From: Paracoccaceae bacterium
GTDB lineage: Bacteria; Pseudomonadota; Alphaproteobacteria; Rhodobacterales; Rhodobacteraceae
Reading direction: 5' to 3'
Assembly: GCA_902543185.1 (NCBI GenBank)
Contig: CACBXB010000008.1
Location: 40,257-104,256, forward strand
Length of the DNA: 64,000 nt
The notes below the pieces were generated by a model that saw nothing but the letters and a program-made list of their open reading frames with translations, was not told where the DNA came from and did not search any database. Positions 8,943-17,429 of this stretch are shown piece after piece (within the stretch, counting starts at the first letter, position 1; each line of letters opens with the position of its first letter). A program made the position numbers and the translations under genes.

Positions 8943-9413
8943 TTAATTGTCTAAAACCTTTAATCGATCTAAGAACCCTTGCAGAATATAAGCTGCCGCA
9001 ACATGATCGATTACTTCTGCACGACGTTTTCGTGTAGTATCCGCCTCTAATAAAGCTCTTTCGGCTGCTACTGTTGACAGTCGCTCATCCCAAAAAGTAA
9101 TTGGGAGCGGTGTTTTTTTTGAAAAATTTCTAGCAAATGCTCTCGTTGACTGCGCTCTGGGTCCCTCACTCCCATCCATATTTTTTGGCAAACCAAAAAC
9201 GACCCCACAACAATTTTTAATGGAGATGATCCCCAATAATTGATCAGAATCTATTGAAAACTTTTTCCGTTTGATAGTTTTAATCGGTGTGGCGACAGAG
9301 AGGATGATGTCGCTTACTGCAACGCCAATTGTTTTCGTTCCTAAGTCTAAGCCGATTAAGGAATTATTCGATTGGAATTCATTCGCAAATTTGGAAACGT
9401 CTTCGTATATCAT
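8943..9413 (-). CDS. ruvX: YqgF/RuvX family RNase H-fold nuclease
   Basis: A 156-residue protein with the diagnostic SLIGLDLGTKTIGVAVSD near the N-terminus, GLPKNMDGSEGPRAQ in the middle and WDERLSTVAAERAL plus DHVAAAYILQGFLD at the C-terminus, giving the acidic active site of the RNase H-like fold. The family acts in 16S rRNA 5'-end maturation and/or as a Holliday junction resolvase. The start overlaps the ccmI stop by four bases (ATGA), so translation is coupled to ccmI. Confidence 0.92.
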   Translation of the reverse strand: MIYEDVSKFANEFQSNNSLIGLDLGTKTIGVAVSDIILSVATPIKTIKRKKFSIDSDQLLGIISIKNCCGVVFGLPKNMDGSEGPRAQSTRAFARNFSKKTPLPITFWDERLSTVAAERALLEADTTRKRRAEVIDHVAAAYILQGFLDRLKVLDN

Positions 9414-10636
9414 CTGGAAATACCAATTTCTTTTGCAATATTATTAATGACCCTCAGGTCTGCTGGTGAATTATTATAAATATTTATTGCTTCTGCCCAT
9501 ATTTTTTGTGCACGATCTGAATCACCAACGACTGAAAGTGCCTTGATAAGTCTGGCCCACTCGTCTGATGTTCCTCCTTCAGATGCTAGACGACTTGCTA
9601 AGCCTTCAACCATGTTAGAAATCATTTCCTGTCTTTCATCGGCTGTCATCTCGTCGGAAGCCTCTATATCAGCTTGAGTGGGCCCATTTGGAGGTATTTT
9701 TGTTTCTGGCGGAAGCTCATATCGATTTTTTCCAGATCGCCACGCCACTTCCATAATTTGATTACGTATAAGAGGAACCCATGGCGCGTCATCTGGACCT
9801 CGGTTGAGAAGTTTTCGCCAAATTTCAAAAGAAAGGTCTGGCCGATCTAAGTTGGCGTACATTAGCCCTAAATAGTAAAGAGCCCCGCCATTATCATCAT
9901 CTTTTGCCAAAACCTTGCGAAAAAGCGCTTCTGCTTCTGGCGAGACATAGCCATTCAACGATATAACCATCAACTCTGCCAATTGGTATAAATCTTCAGT
10001 TAAAACTTGTTCTCCCAATAGTTTAACCAAAGACATTTGAGCAATTGCCGCATTTTCAAAGTTATTCAAACTAGCTTCAGTTCTCACAAGATAACGCAAT
10101 CCCGTTACATCATTTGGGCGCTCTTGAGATATTTTTCTCAATTTAGTAATTATTTCACCCATCTCGCCTTCTGGAGTATTAATTGTTTTTTCATCCGCTA
10201 AAGCATCCCAGGCTTCCTGTTGCGACGGTCGAGCTTCTTTTAAAAGTTTAGCTGCTTCAATTCGATTTTTTTGAGAGAAATCGAAATATCCTAAGCTTCC
10301 GAGTGATGAATAGAGACCAAACGAAAGAAAACTGATAAAAACTCCTAAAATAATAGCGAATTTTAATCTTGAGTTTGCAGATTGAAAGCTGGATTTAAAT
10401 AAAGATTGATTTTTATTTTTTAAAATTCGGCGTGAAATCTCAACTGTGATTTGTTCAGCTTCTTCGCGACCTATGGCTCCCTTCGCTATATCCTTTTCAA
10501 TTTCAGAAAGCTGTGATTTGTAAAATTTCAAATCCGCATTTTCTTCTTTTTGGACAGCATTCTTTTTCAGCGTTTGATAAAAAATGACACAAACAAAGGC
10601 TAAAATAATTAAGATGCTCAGCCAGAATACTATCAT
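9410..10636 (-). CDS. ccmI: Cytochrome c biogenesis protein CcmI
   Basis: A 408-residue membrane protein that chaperones apocytochrome c to the haem ligase. It has an N-terminal transmembrane helix (residues ~1-20, IVFWLSILIILAFVCVIF), a cytoplasmic loop with AEQITVEISRRIL, a second membrane helix around residues 92-114, and a periplasmic TPR-like region (LYYLGLMYANLDRPDLSFEIW). The architecture matches alphaproteobacterial CcmI. It lies 25 kb away from the ccmABCDG cluster of this window, a split that is common in Rhodobacterales, and is divergent from soxB. Confidence 0.88.
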   Translation of the reverse strand: MIVFWLSILIILAFVCVIFYQTLKKNAVQKEENADLKFYKSQLSEIEKDIAKGAIGREEAEQITVEISRRILKNKNQSLFKSSFQSANSRLKFAIILGVFISFLSFGLYSSLGSLGYFDFSQKNRIEAAKLLKEARPSQQEAWDALADEKTINTPEGEMGEIITKLRKISQERPNDVTGLRYLVRTEASLNNFENAAIAQMSLVKLLGEQVLTEDLYQLAELMVISLNGYVSPEAEALFRKVLAKDDDNGGALYYLGLMYANLDRPDLSFEIWRKLLNRGPDDAPWVPLIRNQIMEVAWRSGKNRYELPPETKIPPNGPTQADIEASDEMTADERQEMISNMVEGLASRLASEGGTSDEWARLIKALSVVGDSDRAQKIWAEAINIYNNSPADLRVINNIAKEIGISR

Positions 10637-10809
10637 TATGTCTCCCTTTATATTGGTCTTTTAAACATCAAATTTGGCCAAGGTAAGCCCTTAAATCTCT
10701 GATGTTGCTAGATGTCGCAACTGAAATGATTTATGACGTACTGAGTCGTAAAGGCTAACAAACTTCGGTTAGAAATATCCAGTAATTTAGCTGTTTGGGT
10801 GAATTATAA

Positions 10810-12054
10810 ATGAAACGTTATTCTGTGTTTGCAGTTGCGCGAGAGGCTCTTCGTTATCACCAAGGCTGGGGTCGTGCTTGGAAAAGTCCAGAACCAAAAA
10901 AGAAATATGACGCTATCATTATAGGTGCAGGGGGCCACGGTCTGGCAACTGCCTACTATCTGGGCAAAAATCACGGACTAAAGAACGTAGCGATACTTGA
11001 AAAAGGCTGGCTTGGTGGAGGAAATACTGGCCGTAACACCACGATTATTCGATCCAACTATCTGCAAGACGCTTCGGCTGCAATTTATGAAAAGGCTCGA
11101 AGTTTGTACGAAACAATGAGCCAGGATCTGAACTATAATGTCATGTTTAGTCCACGAGGGGTAATGATGCTGGCTCAGACCCAGCATGAAATTAGGGGAT
11201 ATAAACGTACAGCCCAGGCAAATGCTTTGCAGGGCGTTTCAACCGAATTTATTTCTCCTGAGAAAGTAAAATCTCTGGTGCCGATAATTAATATTGATGG
11301 TCCACGATATCCAGTTCTCGGAGCACTGTGGCAGTCTCGTGGTGGGACGGCAAGACACGATGCTGTTGCCTGGGGCTACGCCCGTGCTTGCTCTGATATG
11401 GGTATGGATATTATCCAACAATGTGAGGTTACGGGCATTCGTCATAAAAATGGTCAAGTTCAAGGAGTTGAAACAAGTAAAGGTCCAATTGATTGCCAAA
11501 AACTGGGTATTGTTGTTGCCGGTCATACTGGCGTTTTGGCAGATATGGCAGGTTTTCGAATGCCAGTTGAGGCCGTGGCGCTTCAGGCACTCGTTTCAGA
11601 GCCGATAAAACCTTGCATGGATGTAGTTGTAATGGCCAATACAGTCCATGGATATATGAGCCAGTCTGATAAGGGAGAAATGGTTATTGGCGGTGGCGCA
11701 GATGGATTTAATAATTATACCCAAAGAGGCTCTTTTCACCATGTAGAAGAAACGGTTAGAGCACTAATAGAAACCTTTCCCATTATTTCTCGTCTTAAAA
11801 TGTTGCGATGGTGGGGTGGTATTGTTGACATGACTGGCGACAGATCTCCAATTCTTTCGAAAACTCCAGTTGGAAATATTTTTATAAATTGCGGCTGGGG
11901 CACTGGCGGATTTAAAGCAATACCCGGTTCAGGATGGGCTATGGCAGAATTGATGGCAAAAGGGCATTCCAGTTTAACTGAGGAATTTAGCTTAAATCGT
12001 TTTAAAGAAGGTAAGTTTATTGACGAAAGTGTAGCCGCTGGAGTGGCGCACTGA
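10810..12054 (+). CDS. soxB: Sarcosine oxidase beta subunit
   Basis: A 414-residue flavoprotein, subunit of heterotetrameric sarcosine oxidase, which demethylates sarcosine to glycine and passes the methyl group to tetrahydrofolate with release of hydrogen peroxide. The FAD-binding AIIIGAGGHGLATAYYL is near residues 35-51, and His183 in GGTARHDAVAW matches the covalent FMN histidine known from the Corynebacterium enzyme. The C-terminal CGWGTGGFKAIPGSG is conserved. It is the first gene of soxBDAG, with one-base overlap to soxD, and points to catabolism of choline or betaine derived methylamines. Confidence 0.95.
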   Translation: MKRYSVFAVAREALRYHQGWGRAWKSPEPKKKYDAIIIGAGGHGLATAYYLGKNHGLKNVAILEKGWLGGGNTGRNTTIIRSNYLQDASAAIYEKARSLYETMSQDLNYNVMFSPRGVMMLAQTQHEIRGYKRTAQANALQGVSTEFISPEKVKSLVPIINIDGPRYPVLGALWQSRGGTARHDAVAWGYARACSDMGMDIIQQCEVTGIRHKNGQVQGVETSKGPIDCQKLGIVVAGHTGVLADMAGFRMPVEAVALQALVSEPIKPCMDVVVMANTVHGYMSQSDKGEMVIGGGADGFNNYTQRGSFHHVEETVRALIETFPIISRLKMLRWWGGIVDMTGDRSPILSKTPVGNIFINCGWGTGGFKAIPGSGWAMAELMAKGHSSLTEEFSLNRFKEGKFIDESVAAGVAH

Positions 12055-12383
12055 TGCTCGTTTTTAAGTGTCCCTATTGCGGAATTGAAGCAGATGAAAC
12101 AGAGTTGAGTCCAGGCGGAGAGGCTCATCTAAAACGTTTTGGACCCGGATCTTCTGATGAAGAACTAGAAGGTTATCTTTTTAATCGAGAAAATCCTAAA
12201 GGCGTTCATTTTGAGCGGTGGCGTCATGTTTATGGCTGTGGAAAGTGGTTTCATGCTGCGCGATGTACTGCAACTCTGGAAGTATTCGGCACTTATTCCG
12301 CTCAAACGTTTGGGCCGCCGAAAGAGATTATAGACATTATTAAATCTAAACGACCAGGTTGGAAGTGGAGGAATTTGGGTTGA
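12054..12383 (+). CDS. soxD: Sarcosine oxidase delta subunit
   Basis: A 109-residue zinc protein, the small structural subunit of heterotetrameric sarcosine oxidase. The zinc ligands expected from the known structures are visible as Cys6, Cys9 (CPYCG), His58 and Cys62 (RHVYGCGKWF). The sequence GGEAHLKRFGPGSSDEE is typical. The start shares one base with the soxB stop (TGATG). A 61-base gap separates it from soxA. Confidence 0.95.
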   Translation: MLVFKCPYCGIEADETELSPGGEAHLKRFGPGSSDEELEGYLFNRENPKGVHFERWRHVYGCGKWFHAARCTATLEVFGTYSAQTFGPPKEIIDIIKSKRPGWKWRNLG

Positions 12384-12444
12384 ATATTTTATGTAAAATT
12401 AATTGCAAATTTAATTCTCCGTTTAAATCTCATAGGAAATTTCA

Positions 12445-15400
12445 ATGAGTAAGAGATTACCGGAAGGCGGCCTGTTTATTGACCGAAATAAGCCCATTAA
12501 ATTTGAATTTAATGGCAAAAAGTTATCTGGTTTTGAAGGTGATACCTTAGCTTCAGCACTGTTATCAAACGATCAAGTTTTAGTCGGTAGATCTTTTAAG
12601 TACCACCGACCCAGAGGCATAGTTGCTTCTGGTTCAGAGGAACCCAATGCATTGATAAATTTAGGAGAAAAAGAAAAATTTGAGCCAAACCAACGCGCAA
12701 CTACTACTGAACTATTTGATGGTTTAAAAGCAGCTTCACAAAACCATTGGCCTTCATTAAATTTTGATATCGGTGTGGTAAATAATTACCTAGCTCGCTT
12801 TTTGCCAGCGGGATTTTACTACAAAATGTTTATCCATCCGCGTCCATTTTGGAAATACATTTATGAGCCTTTTATTCGGCAATCAGCAGGTTTAGGCAGG
12901 GCTCCTTCGCAAAAAGATCACAGTCAATACGAACATTTTTATGCGTTTTATGACTTGGTGATTGTAGGTGGGGGTATTTCTGGCTTGAATGCAGCACTTA
13001 CAGCAGCAGAGAGTGGCCTCAAAATCTTGATTATTGAGCAAACTCCGGAATGGGGAGGACGTTGCCTTGTAGACTTTTCCACCATTGGTGATGAAACTAG
13101 TGCTGAATATGTGTCTCGGCTTGTGTCAGAATTAAAAAAATTTCACAATGTTACAATGCGCTCTCGTATGATGGGAGCCGGCGTTTATGATCACGGTTAT
13201 ATTCTAGGATATGAGCGTTTAAATGATCATCTTGCTGAAGAGGACGGTCCACGCCATCGCTTGTGGAGAATACGCGCTAAACAGATAATTACCGCCACGG
13301 GCTCTATAGAAAGGCCCATTTCTTTTCCAAGTAATGACATTCCAGGTGTTATGCTAGCATCTGCTGTTAGAGACTACGCCGTGAACTTTGGTATCGCAAC
13401 GGGTAATAAAATTGCTGTTTACACTAATAACGATGATGCATATCGAACTGCAATCACCCTAAATGAGGTTGGCGTAGAAGTCCCCATTATTGTTGATGCT
13501 CGAAAAAGTGGTGGAGGAGCATTGGCAGAACGTGCAAAAGCACTCGGGATCAGAGTAGAAAATGGAAAAGCTATTTCCAAAGTTTTTGGCAAAAAGCGCG
13601 TAGAAGCGATAAGTATTTGTGAACATAAAGATTCTGGCAAAGGTAACGAAAAAATTGCATGTGACTGCATTGCTATGTCTGGCGGGTGGTCGCCGGTTGT
13701 TCATTTATACTCCCACTGTGGTGGAAAGCTAAAATGGGATGAGAAAATGGCATTATTCAAGCCAGACAGCTCTGCTAAGCCTACTTCCCACGATGGTCTG
13801 CCTTTCGTCACGGCAGTGGGCTCAGCTAATGGGTTTCTTTTAATTCAAGAGGTTTTGAAGGATGCGCGAGAAGGTTGCCTGGAAGTGGTTGAGGCTTCTG
13901 GTGGTAAAGTTAAAAAGGAAAGTTTCAAATTAATTGAACAGGAGTATGAAAATTCTCTTGAGGCTATTTGGATTGCACCTCAGGATGCAGATATTAAAAA
14001 ACGCTCAAAAATATGGCTGGATTTTCAAAATGATGTCAAAATTAATGACGTTGAATTAGCCGCTCGCGAGGGTTTTGAAAGTGTAGAACACACTAAAAGA
14101 TATACGACCTTGGGCATGGCGACCGATCAAGGAAAATTGTCAAATATTAATGGGTTGGCTATCTTGTCATCAAGTTTGGGTAAAGAAATACCAAAGGTTG
14201 GAACCACTACATTTCGTCCCCCGTACACTCCAATTTCTCTGGGATCTATAGGAGGCTCGGCGAGAGATGATTTATTTCAGCCCGTGAGAAAAACACCAAT
14301 GCATGATTGGCATGAAAACAATGGTGCTTACATGGAGCCAGTAGGCCAGTGGCGACGCCCTTTTTGTTATCCTCAAGCCGAGGAAACCTATGCGAAAGCC
14401 GTAGAACGTGAAATAAATCAAACCCGATCTTCTTTGGGAATACTTGATGCATCGACTCTGGGAAAATTACTAGTGACTGGTCCCGATGCTGGAAAATTTC
14501 TTGATATGCTTTACACAAATATGATGAGCACTCTGAAGATAGGGAGGTGTCGTTATGGACTTATGTGCTCTGAAAATGGGTTTCTAATTGATGATGGAGT
14601 CGTCGCTAGAATTGATGACCAAACTTGGCTTTGTCATACAACCACGGGAGGGGCCGATAGTATACATGCTCATATGGAGGAATGGCTTCAAACGGAATGG
14701 TGGGATTGGAAAGTTTATGTTACGAATGTAACTGAACAATATGCACAAATTGGGGTTGTTGGGCCAAATGCCCGCAAGCTTTTGGAAAAGATTGGTGGCG
14801 TAGATGTCAGCAGGGAAGCTTTGGGGTTTATGGAATGGAAAGATGGCAATCTTGGAAAATATGATGCAAGAATTTTCCGAATTTCGTTTTCGGGAGAGCT
14901 CTCTTTTGAAATAGCCGTACCTGCAAAGCAAGGTTTGGCATTTTGGGGCGAATTGATCGAAGCTGGAAAAGAATTTCAGGTAATGCCCTATGGCACTGAA
15001 GCGCTTCACGTTATGAGAGCTGAAAAAGGTTTCATAATGATAGGAGATGAGACAGACGGCACTGTTATTCCACAAGACCTTAATTTAGACTGGGCCATCT
15101 CTAAAAAGAAAGATGATTATCTTGGAAAAAGAGCTCAAGAGCGTTCATTTATGGTTAATCCAAGTCGTTGGAAGTTGGTTGGTTTAGAAACTTTAGACGG
15201 TTCTGTTTTACCAGACGGTGCCTACGCAACAGCCGAAGGGGTTAATTCAAATGGTCAAAAATCTACACAAGGGCGAATTACCTCTTCATATTTTTCACCG
15301 ACTTTGAAGCGGGGAATAGCAATGGGCCTTGTAATGAATGGTCCAGATAGGGGTGGTGAAATTATTGAATTTCCAAAAATTGATGGAACTGTCATTCGAG

Positions 15401-15456
15401 CAAAGATCACCAGTCCGGTATTTTATGATCCCGATGGGGAAAAGCAGAATGTCTGA
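12445..15456 (+). CDS. soxA: Sarcosine oxidase alpha subunit
   Basis: A 1003-residue subunit with four recognisable parts: an N-terminal 2Fe-2S ferredoxin-like fold without all cysteines (FEFNGKKLSGFEGDTLASAL), a dinucleotide-binding domain near residue 170 (LVIVGGGISGLNAALTAAES) for NAD, a central flavin-reductase-like part, and a C-terminal aminomethyltransferase (GcvT-like) domain from about residue 600 that binds folate (IGVVGPNARKLLEKIGGVD; AEKGFIMIGDETDG). Length is normal. The last eight bases overlap soxG. Confidence 0.95.
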   Translation: MSKRLPEGGLFIDRNKPIKFEFNGKKLSGFEGDTLASALLSNDQVLVGRSFKYHRPRGIVASGSEEPNALINLGEKEKFEPNQRATTTELFDGLKAASQNHWPSLNFDIGVVNNYLARFLPAGFYYKMFIHPRPFWKYIYEPFIRQSAGLGRAPSQKDHSQYEHFYAFYDLVIVGGGISGLNAALTAAESGLKILIIEQTPEWGGRCLVDFSTIGDETSAEYVSRLVSELKKFHNVTMRSRMMGAGVYDHGYILGYERLNDHLAEEDGPRHRLWRIRAKQIITATGSIERPISFPSNDIPGVMLASAVRDYAVNFGIATGNKIAVYTNNDDAYRTAITLNEVGVEVPIIVDARKSGGGALAERAKALGIRVENGKAISKVFGKKRVEAISICEHKDSGKGNEKIACDCIAMSGGWSPVVHLYSHCGGKLKWDEKMALFKPDSSAKPTSHDGLPFVTAVGSANGFLLIQEVLKDAREGCLEVVEASGGKVKKESFKLIEQEYENSLEAIWIAPQDADIKKRSKIWLDFQNDVKINDVELAAREGFESVEHTKRYTTLGMATDQGKLSNINGLAILSSSLGKEIPKVGTTTFRPPYTPISLGSIGGSARDDLFQPVRKTPMHDWHENNGAYMEPVGQWRRPFCYPQAEETYAKAVEREINQTRSSLGILDASTLGKLLVTGPDAGKFLDMLYTNMMSTLKIGRCRYGLMCSENGFLIDDGVVARIDDQTWLCHTTTGGADSIHAHMEEWLQTEWWDWKVYVTNVTEQYAQIGVVGPNARKLLEKIGGVDVSREALGFMEWKDGNLGKYDARIFRISFSGELSFEIAVPAKQGLAFWGELIEAGKEFQVMPYGTEALHVMRAEKGFIMIGDETDGTVIPQDLNLDWAISKKKDDYLGKRAQERSFMVNPSRWKLVGLETLDGSVLPDGAYATAEGVNSNGQKSTQGRITSSYFSPTLKRGIAMGLVMNGPDRGGEIIEFPKIDGTVIRAKITSPVFYDPDGEKQNV

Positions 15457-16006
15457 TAATAAAAATGAGGGAGTAGTGCGGTCTTATTCTGGCTACGTAA
15501 AAGTTAGTGAGAAAATGAAAACGGGAATGTTGACTGTTCGGGGTGATTTTAGGTCAAGTAAATTTAAAACTTCTTTTACTAAAGCAGTGGGTACAAAATT
15601 GCCGAAAGACAGAAAACTAATTTTAGCCAAAAATAATGTTGCATGGATGTCGCCGGATGAGCTTTTAATTTTATGTGACTATGCCGATGTATCTAGTCTT
15701 AGTCAAAATTTGCAAATGGAGCTAAAAGATCAACATCACATGCTGGTGAATGTTTCTGATGCAAGAGCCTTGTTTGAGATTTCTGGTTCTGGTAGCCGCG
15801 AGGTTATTGCAAAACTTGCGCCAGTAAATATCGCCACGCTAGAAATTGGTGAAATACGTCGAACTCGATTTTCTCAAATAGCGGCTGCTTTTTGGCTAAC
15901 TTCGGAGACAAGTGTAAGTGTTATTTGTTTCAGTTCGGTAGCTGACTATATGTTCAATCTTCTAAAAACTTCATCTATGCCAAATTCAAAGGTGGGTGAT
16001 TTTTAA
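15449..16006 (+). CDS. soxG: Sarcosine oxidase gamma subunit
   Basis: 185 residues from ATG 15449, which overlaps the soxA stop by eight bases; a longer open frame to 15338 lies wholly inside soxA and is not needed. The protein shows a weakly conserved GcvT-like fold, with MLVNVSDARALFEISG and the stretch RTRFSQIAAAFWLTSE characteristic of SoxG. It closes the soxBDAG operon; the next gene, sodB, has its own 130-base upstream region. Confidence 0.9.
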   Translation: MSDNKNEGVVRSYSGYVKVSEKMKTGMLTVRGDFRSSKFKTSFTKAVGTKLPKDRKLILAKNNVAWMSPDELLILCDYADVSSLSQNLQMELKDQHHMLVNVSDARALFEISGSGSREVIAKLAPVNIATLEIGEIRRTRFSQIAAAFWLTSETSVSVICFSSVADYMFNLLKTSSMPNSKVGDF

Positions 16007-16087
16007 AATTTTTAGAAGGTCGGTAGGTTGATATAGTTTTTTCTTGAAACTAAAAAAATAAAGCATATTTTTTACCTTGACCTTACA

Positions 16088-16108
16088 CTTAGATAAGACG
16101 CATCTAAG
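16088..16108 (+). promoter_or_regulatory. Inverted repeat upstream of sodB
   Basis: CTTAGAT, a seven-base loop, then ATCTAAG: a perfect 7-bp inverted repeat ending 29 bases before the sodB start. It could be a protein-binding site or a hairpin in the sodB leader. The palindrome is seen; a role is inference. Confidence 0.4.
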
Positions 16109-16137
16109 AGCATATTTTTTAAAAAGGACACGATAAT

Positions 16138-16737
16138 ATGGCTTTTGAACTTCCAGACCTTCCCTATTCGCACGATGCATTGGCTGATTTGGGTATGTCT
16201 AAAGAAACACTGGAATATCATCATGATTTGCATCACAAAGCTTACGTAGATAATGGAAACAAACTGATTTCCGGCACAGAATGGGACGGAAAATCAATGG
16301 AGGACATTATCACTGGCACATACGATTCTGGCTCTGTTGCTCAAAATGGAATATTCAACAATATTTCACAGCTATGGAACCATAATCAGTTTTGGGAGAT
16401 GATGGGACCATCTGGGCGTGAGATGCCTTCTGAATTGACAAGCGCAATTGCAGATAGTTTTGGTTCGGTAGAGCAATTTAAAGCAGATTTTTCTGCGGCA
16501 GGCGCGGGACAGTTTGGCGCTGGATGGTGTTGGCTTGTTAAAGATGCGGACGGCGGGTTGAAAGTGACTAAAACAGAAAATGGGGTGAACCCGCTTTGTT
16601 TCGGTGAAACAGCTCTTTTGGGCTGTGATGTCTGGGAGCATTCTTATTACATTGATTTTAGGAATAAACGTCCAGCCTATCTTACAAATTTTTTAGATAA
16701 TCTGGTTAATTGGGAAAACGTTGCTTCCCGTCTTTAA
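16138..16737 (+). CDS. sodB: Iron superoxide dismutase
   Basis: A 199-residue cytosolic dismutase. Metal ligands are recognisable: His28 in LEYHHDLHH, the His in LWNHNQFW, and Asp and His in DVWEHSYYID. The Gln in NNISQLWNH, at the position of the active-site Gln of FeSOD, and the absence of the MnSOD-type Gln in the C-terminal half favour iron. A strong AAAAAGGA ribosome site precedes the start. Placement directly after the peroxide-producing sarcosine oxidase operon is suggestive but the gene has its own leader. Confidence 0.93.
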   Translation: MAFELPDLPYSHDALADLGMSKETLEYHHDLHHKAYVDNGNKLISGTEWDGKSMEDIITGTYDSGSVAQNGIFNNISQLWNHNQFWEMMGPSGREMPSELTSAIADSFGSVEQFKADFSAAGAGQFGAGWCWLVKDADGGLKVTKTENGVNPLCFGETALLGCDVWEHSYYIDFRNKRPAYLTNFLDNLVNWENVASRL

Positions 16738-16759
16738 CTAAAGCTGATCAAAGGTTTGT

Positions 16760-17329
16760 TTAGGAATTCGATTCAGACCTTTGATTTTGCTTGATTAGAT
16801 AGTCAACCGCTTCGGTCGCAGTTTCGGTTGTTGTGAATAACTTTTTAAGTGAGTTTTCTGCAAAGCCAGATGATATTGTGTGATCTATTAGTGAGAAAAG
16901 AGGATCCCAATATTTTTTTACATTTATAACTACTATTGGTTTTTTATGTATTTCCAATTGAGCCCAAGTTAGTAATTCAAAGAATTCATCCAGTGAGCCA
17001 GGCCCTCCAGGCAGCAAAATAATGGCATCTGAATTCGTAAACATAAGTTTTTTTCGTTCATGCATATTATCGGTGACAATGTAATTATCTAAATCTTTTT
17101 TACCAACCTCCCGTTGCACGAGGTGGTGCGGTATTACGCCAAAGGTTTTTGCTTTACCCAGCTGGGTCGCAGAAGCTACTGAACCCATCATCCCTGTATT
17201 GCCGGCACCATAAACTAAACGCCACTTGTGCTTGGCTATTAAATTTCCAAGTTTTTCTGCTTGTATTAAATAAGCGGGGTCATCACCCGACCTCGAGCCA
17301 CAAAAGACGCAAACAGAGAAATGTTCCAT
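16760..17329 (-). CDS. LOG family protein (nucleoside 5'-monophosphate phosphoribohydrolase-like)
   Basis: A 189-residue Rossmann-like protein of the TIGR00730/LOG family, which cleaves nucleoside monophosphates such as cytokinin ribotides into base and ribose 5-phosphate. Motifs: SVCVFCGSRSGDDP at the N-terminus, YGAGNTGMMGSVA and MHERKKLM. The catalytic PGGxGTxxE motif reads PGGPGSLDE, with Ser in place of Thr, a conservative change. It is convergent with sodB. Confidence 0.85.
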   Translation of the reverse strand: MEHFSVCVFCGSRSGDDPAYLIQAEKLGNLIAKHKWRLVYGAGNTGMMGSVASATQLGKAKTFGVIPHHLVQREVGKKDLDNYIVTDNMHERKKLMFTNSDAIILLPGGPGSLDEFFELLTWAQLEIHKKPIVVINVKKYWDPLFSLIDHTISSGFAENSLKKLFTTTETATEAVDYLIKQNQRSESNS

Positions 17330-17357
17330 AACTAAGCCTTAAATCTGTTGAGAAGCT

Positions 17358-17386
17358 TTGACCTTGCTACCTCAACTTGTTAGGGT
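17358..17386 (+). promoter_or_regulatory. Candidate sigma-70 promoter of the LysM gene
   Basis: TTGACC and TAGGGT separated by exactly 17 bases, ending 43 bases before the start codon of the LysM protein. The hexamers and spacing fit the housekeeping promoter pattern of Rhodobacterales; no experimental support. Confidence 0.45.
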
Positions 17387-17429
17387 CATACAACAGGCAA
17401 ATGTGCTTATCGCTTTTTGGGGGCTTTAA

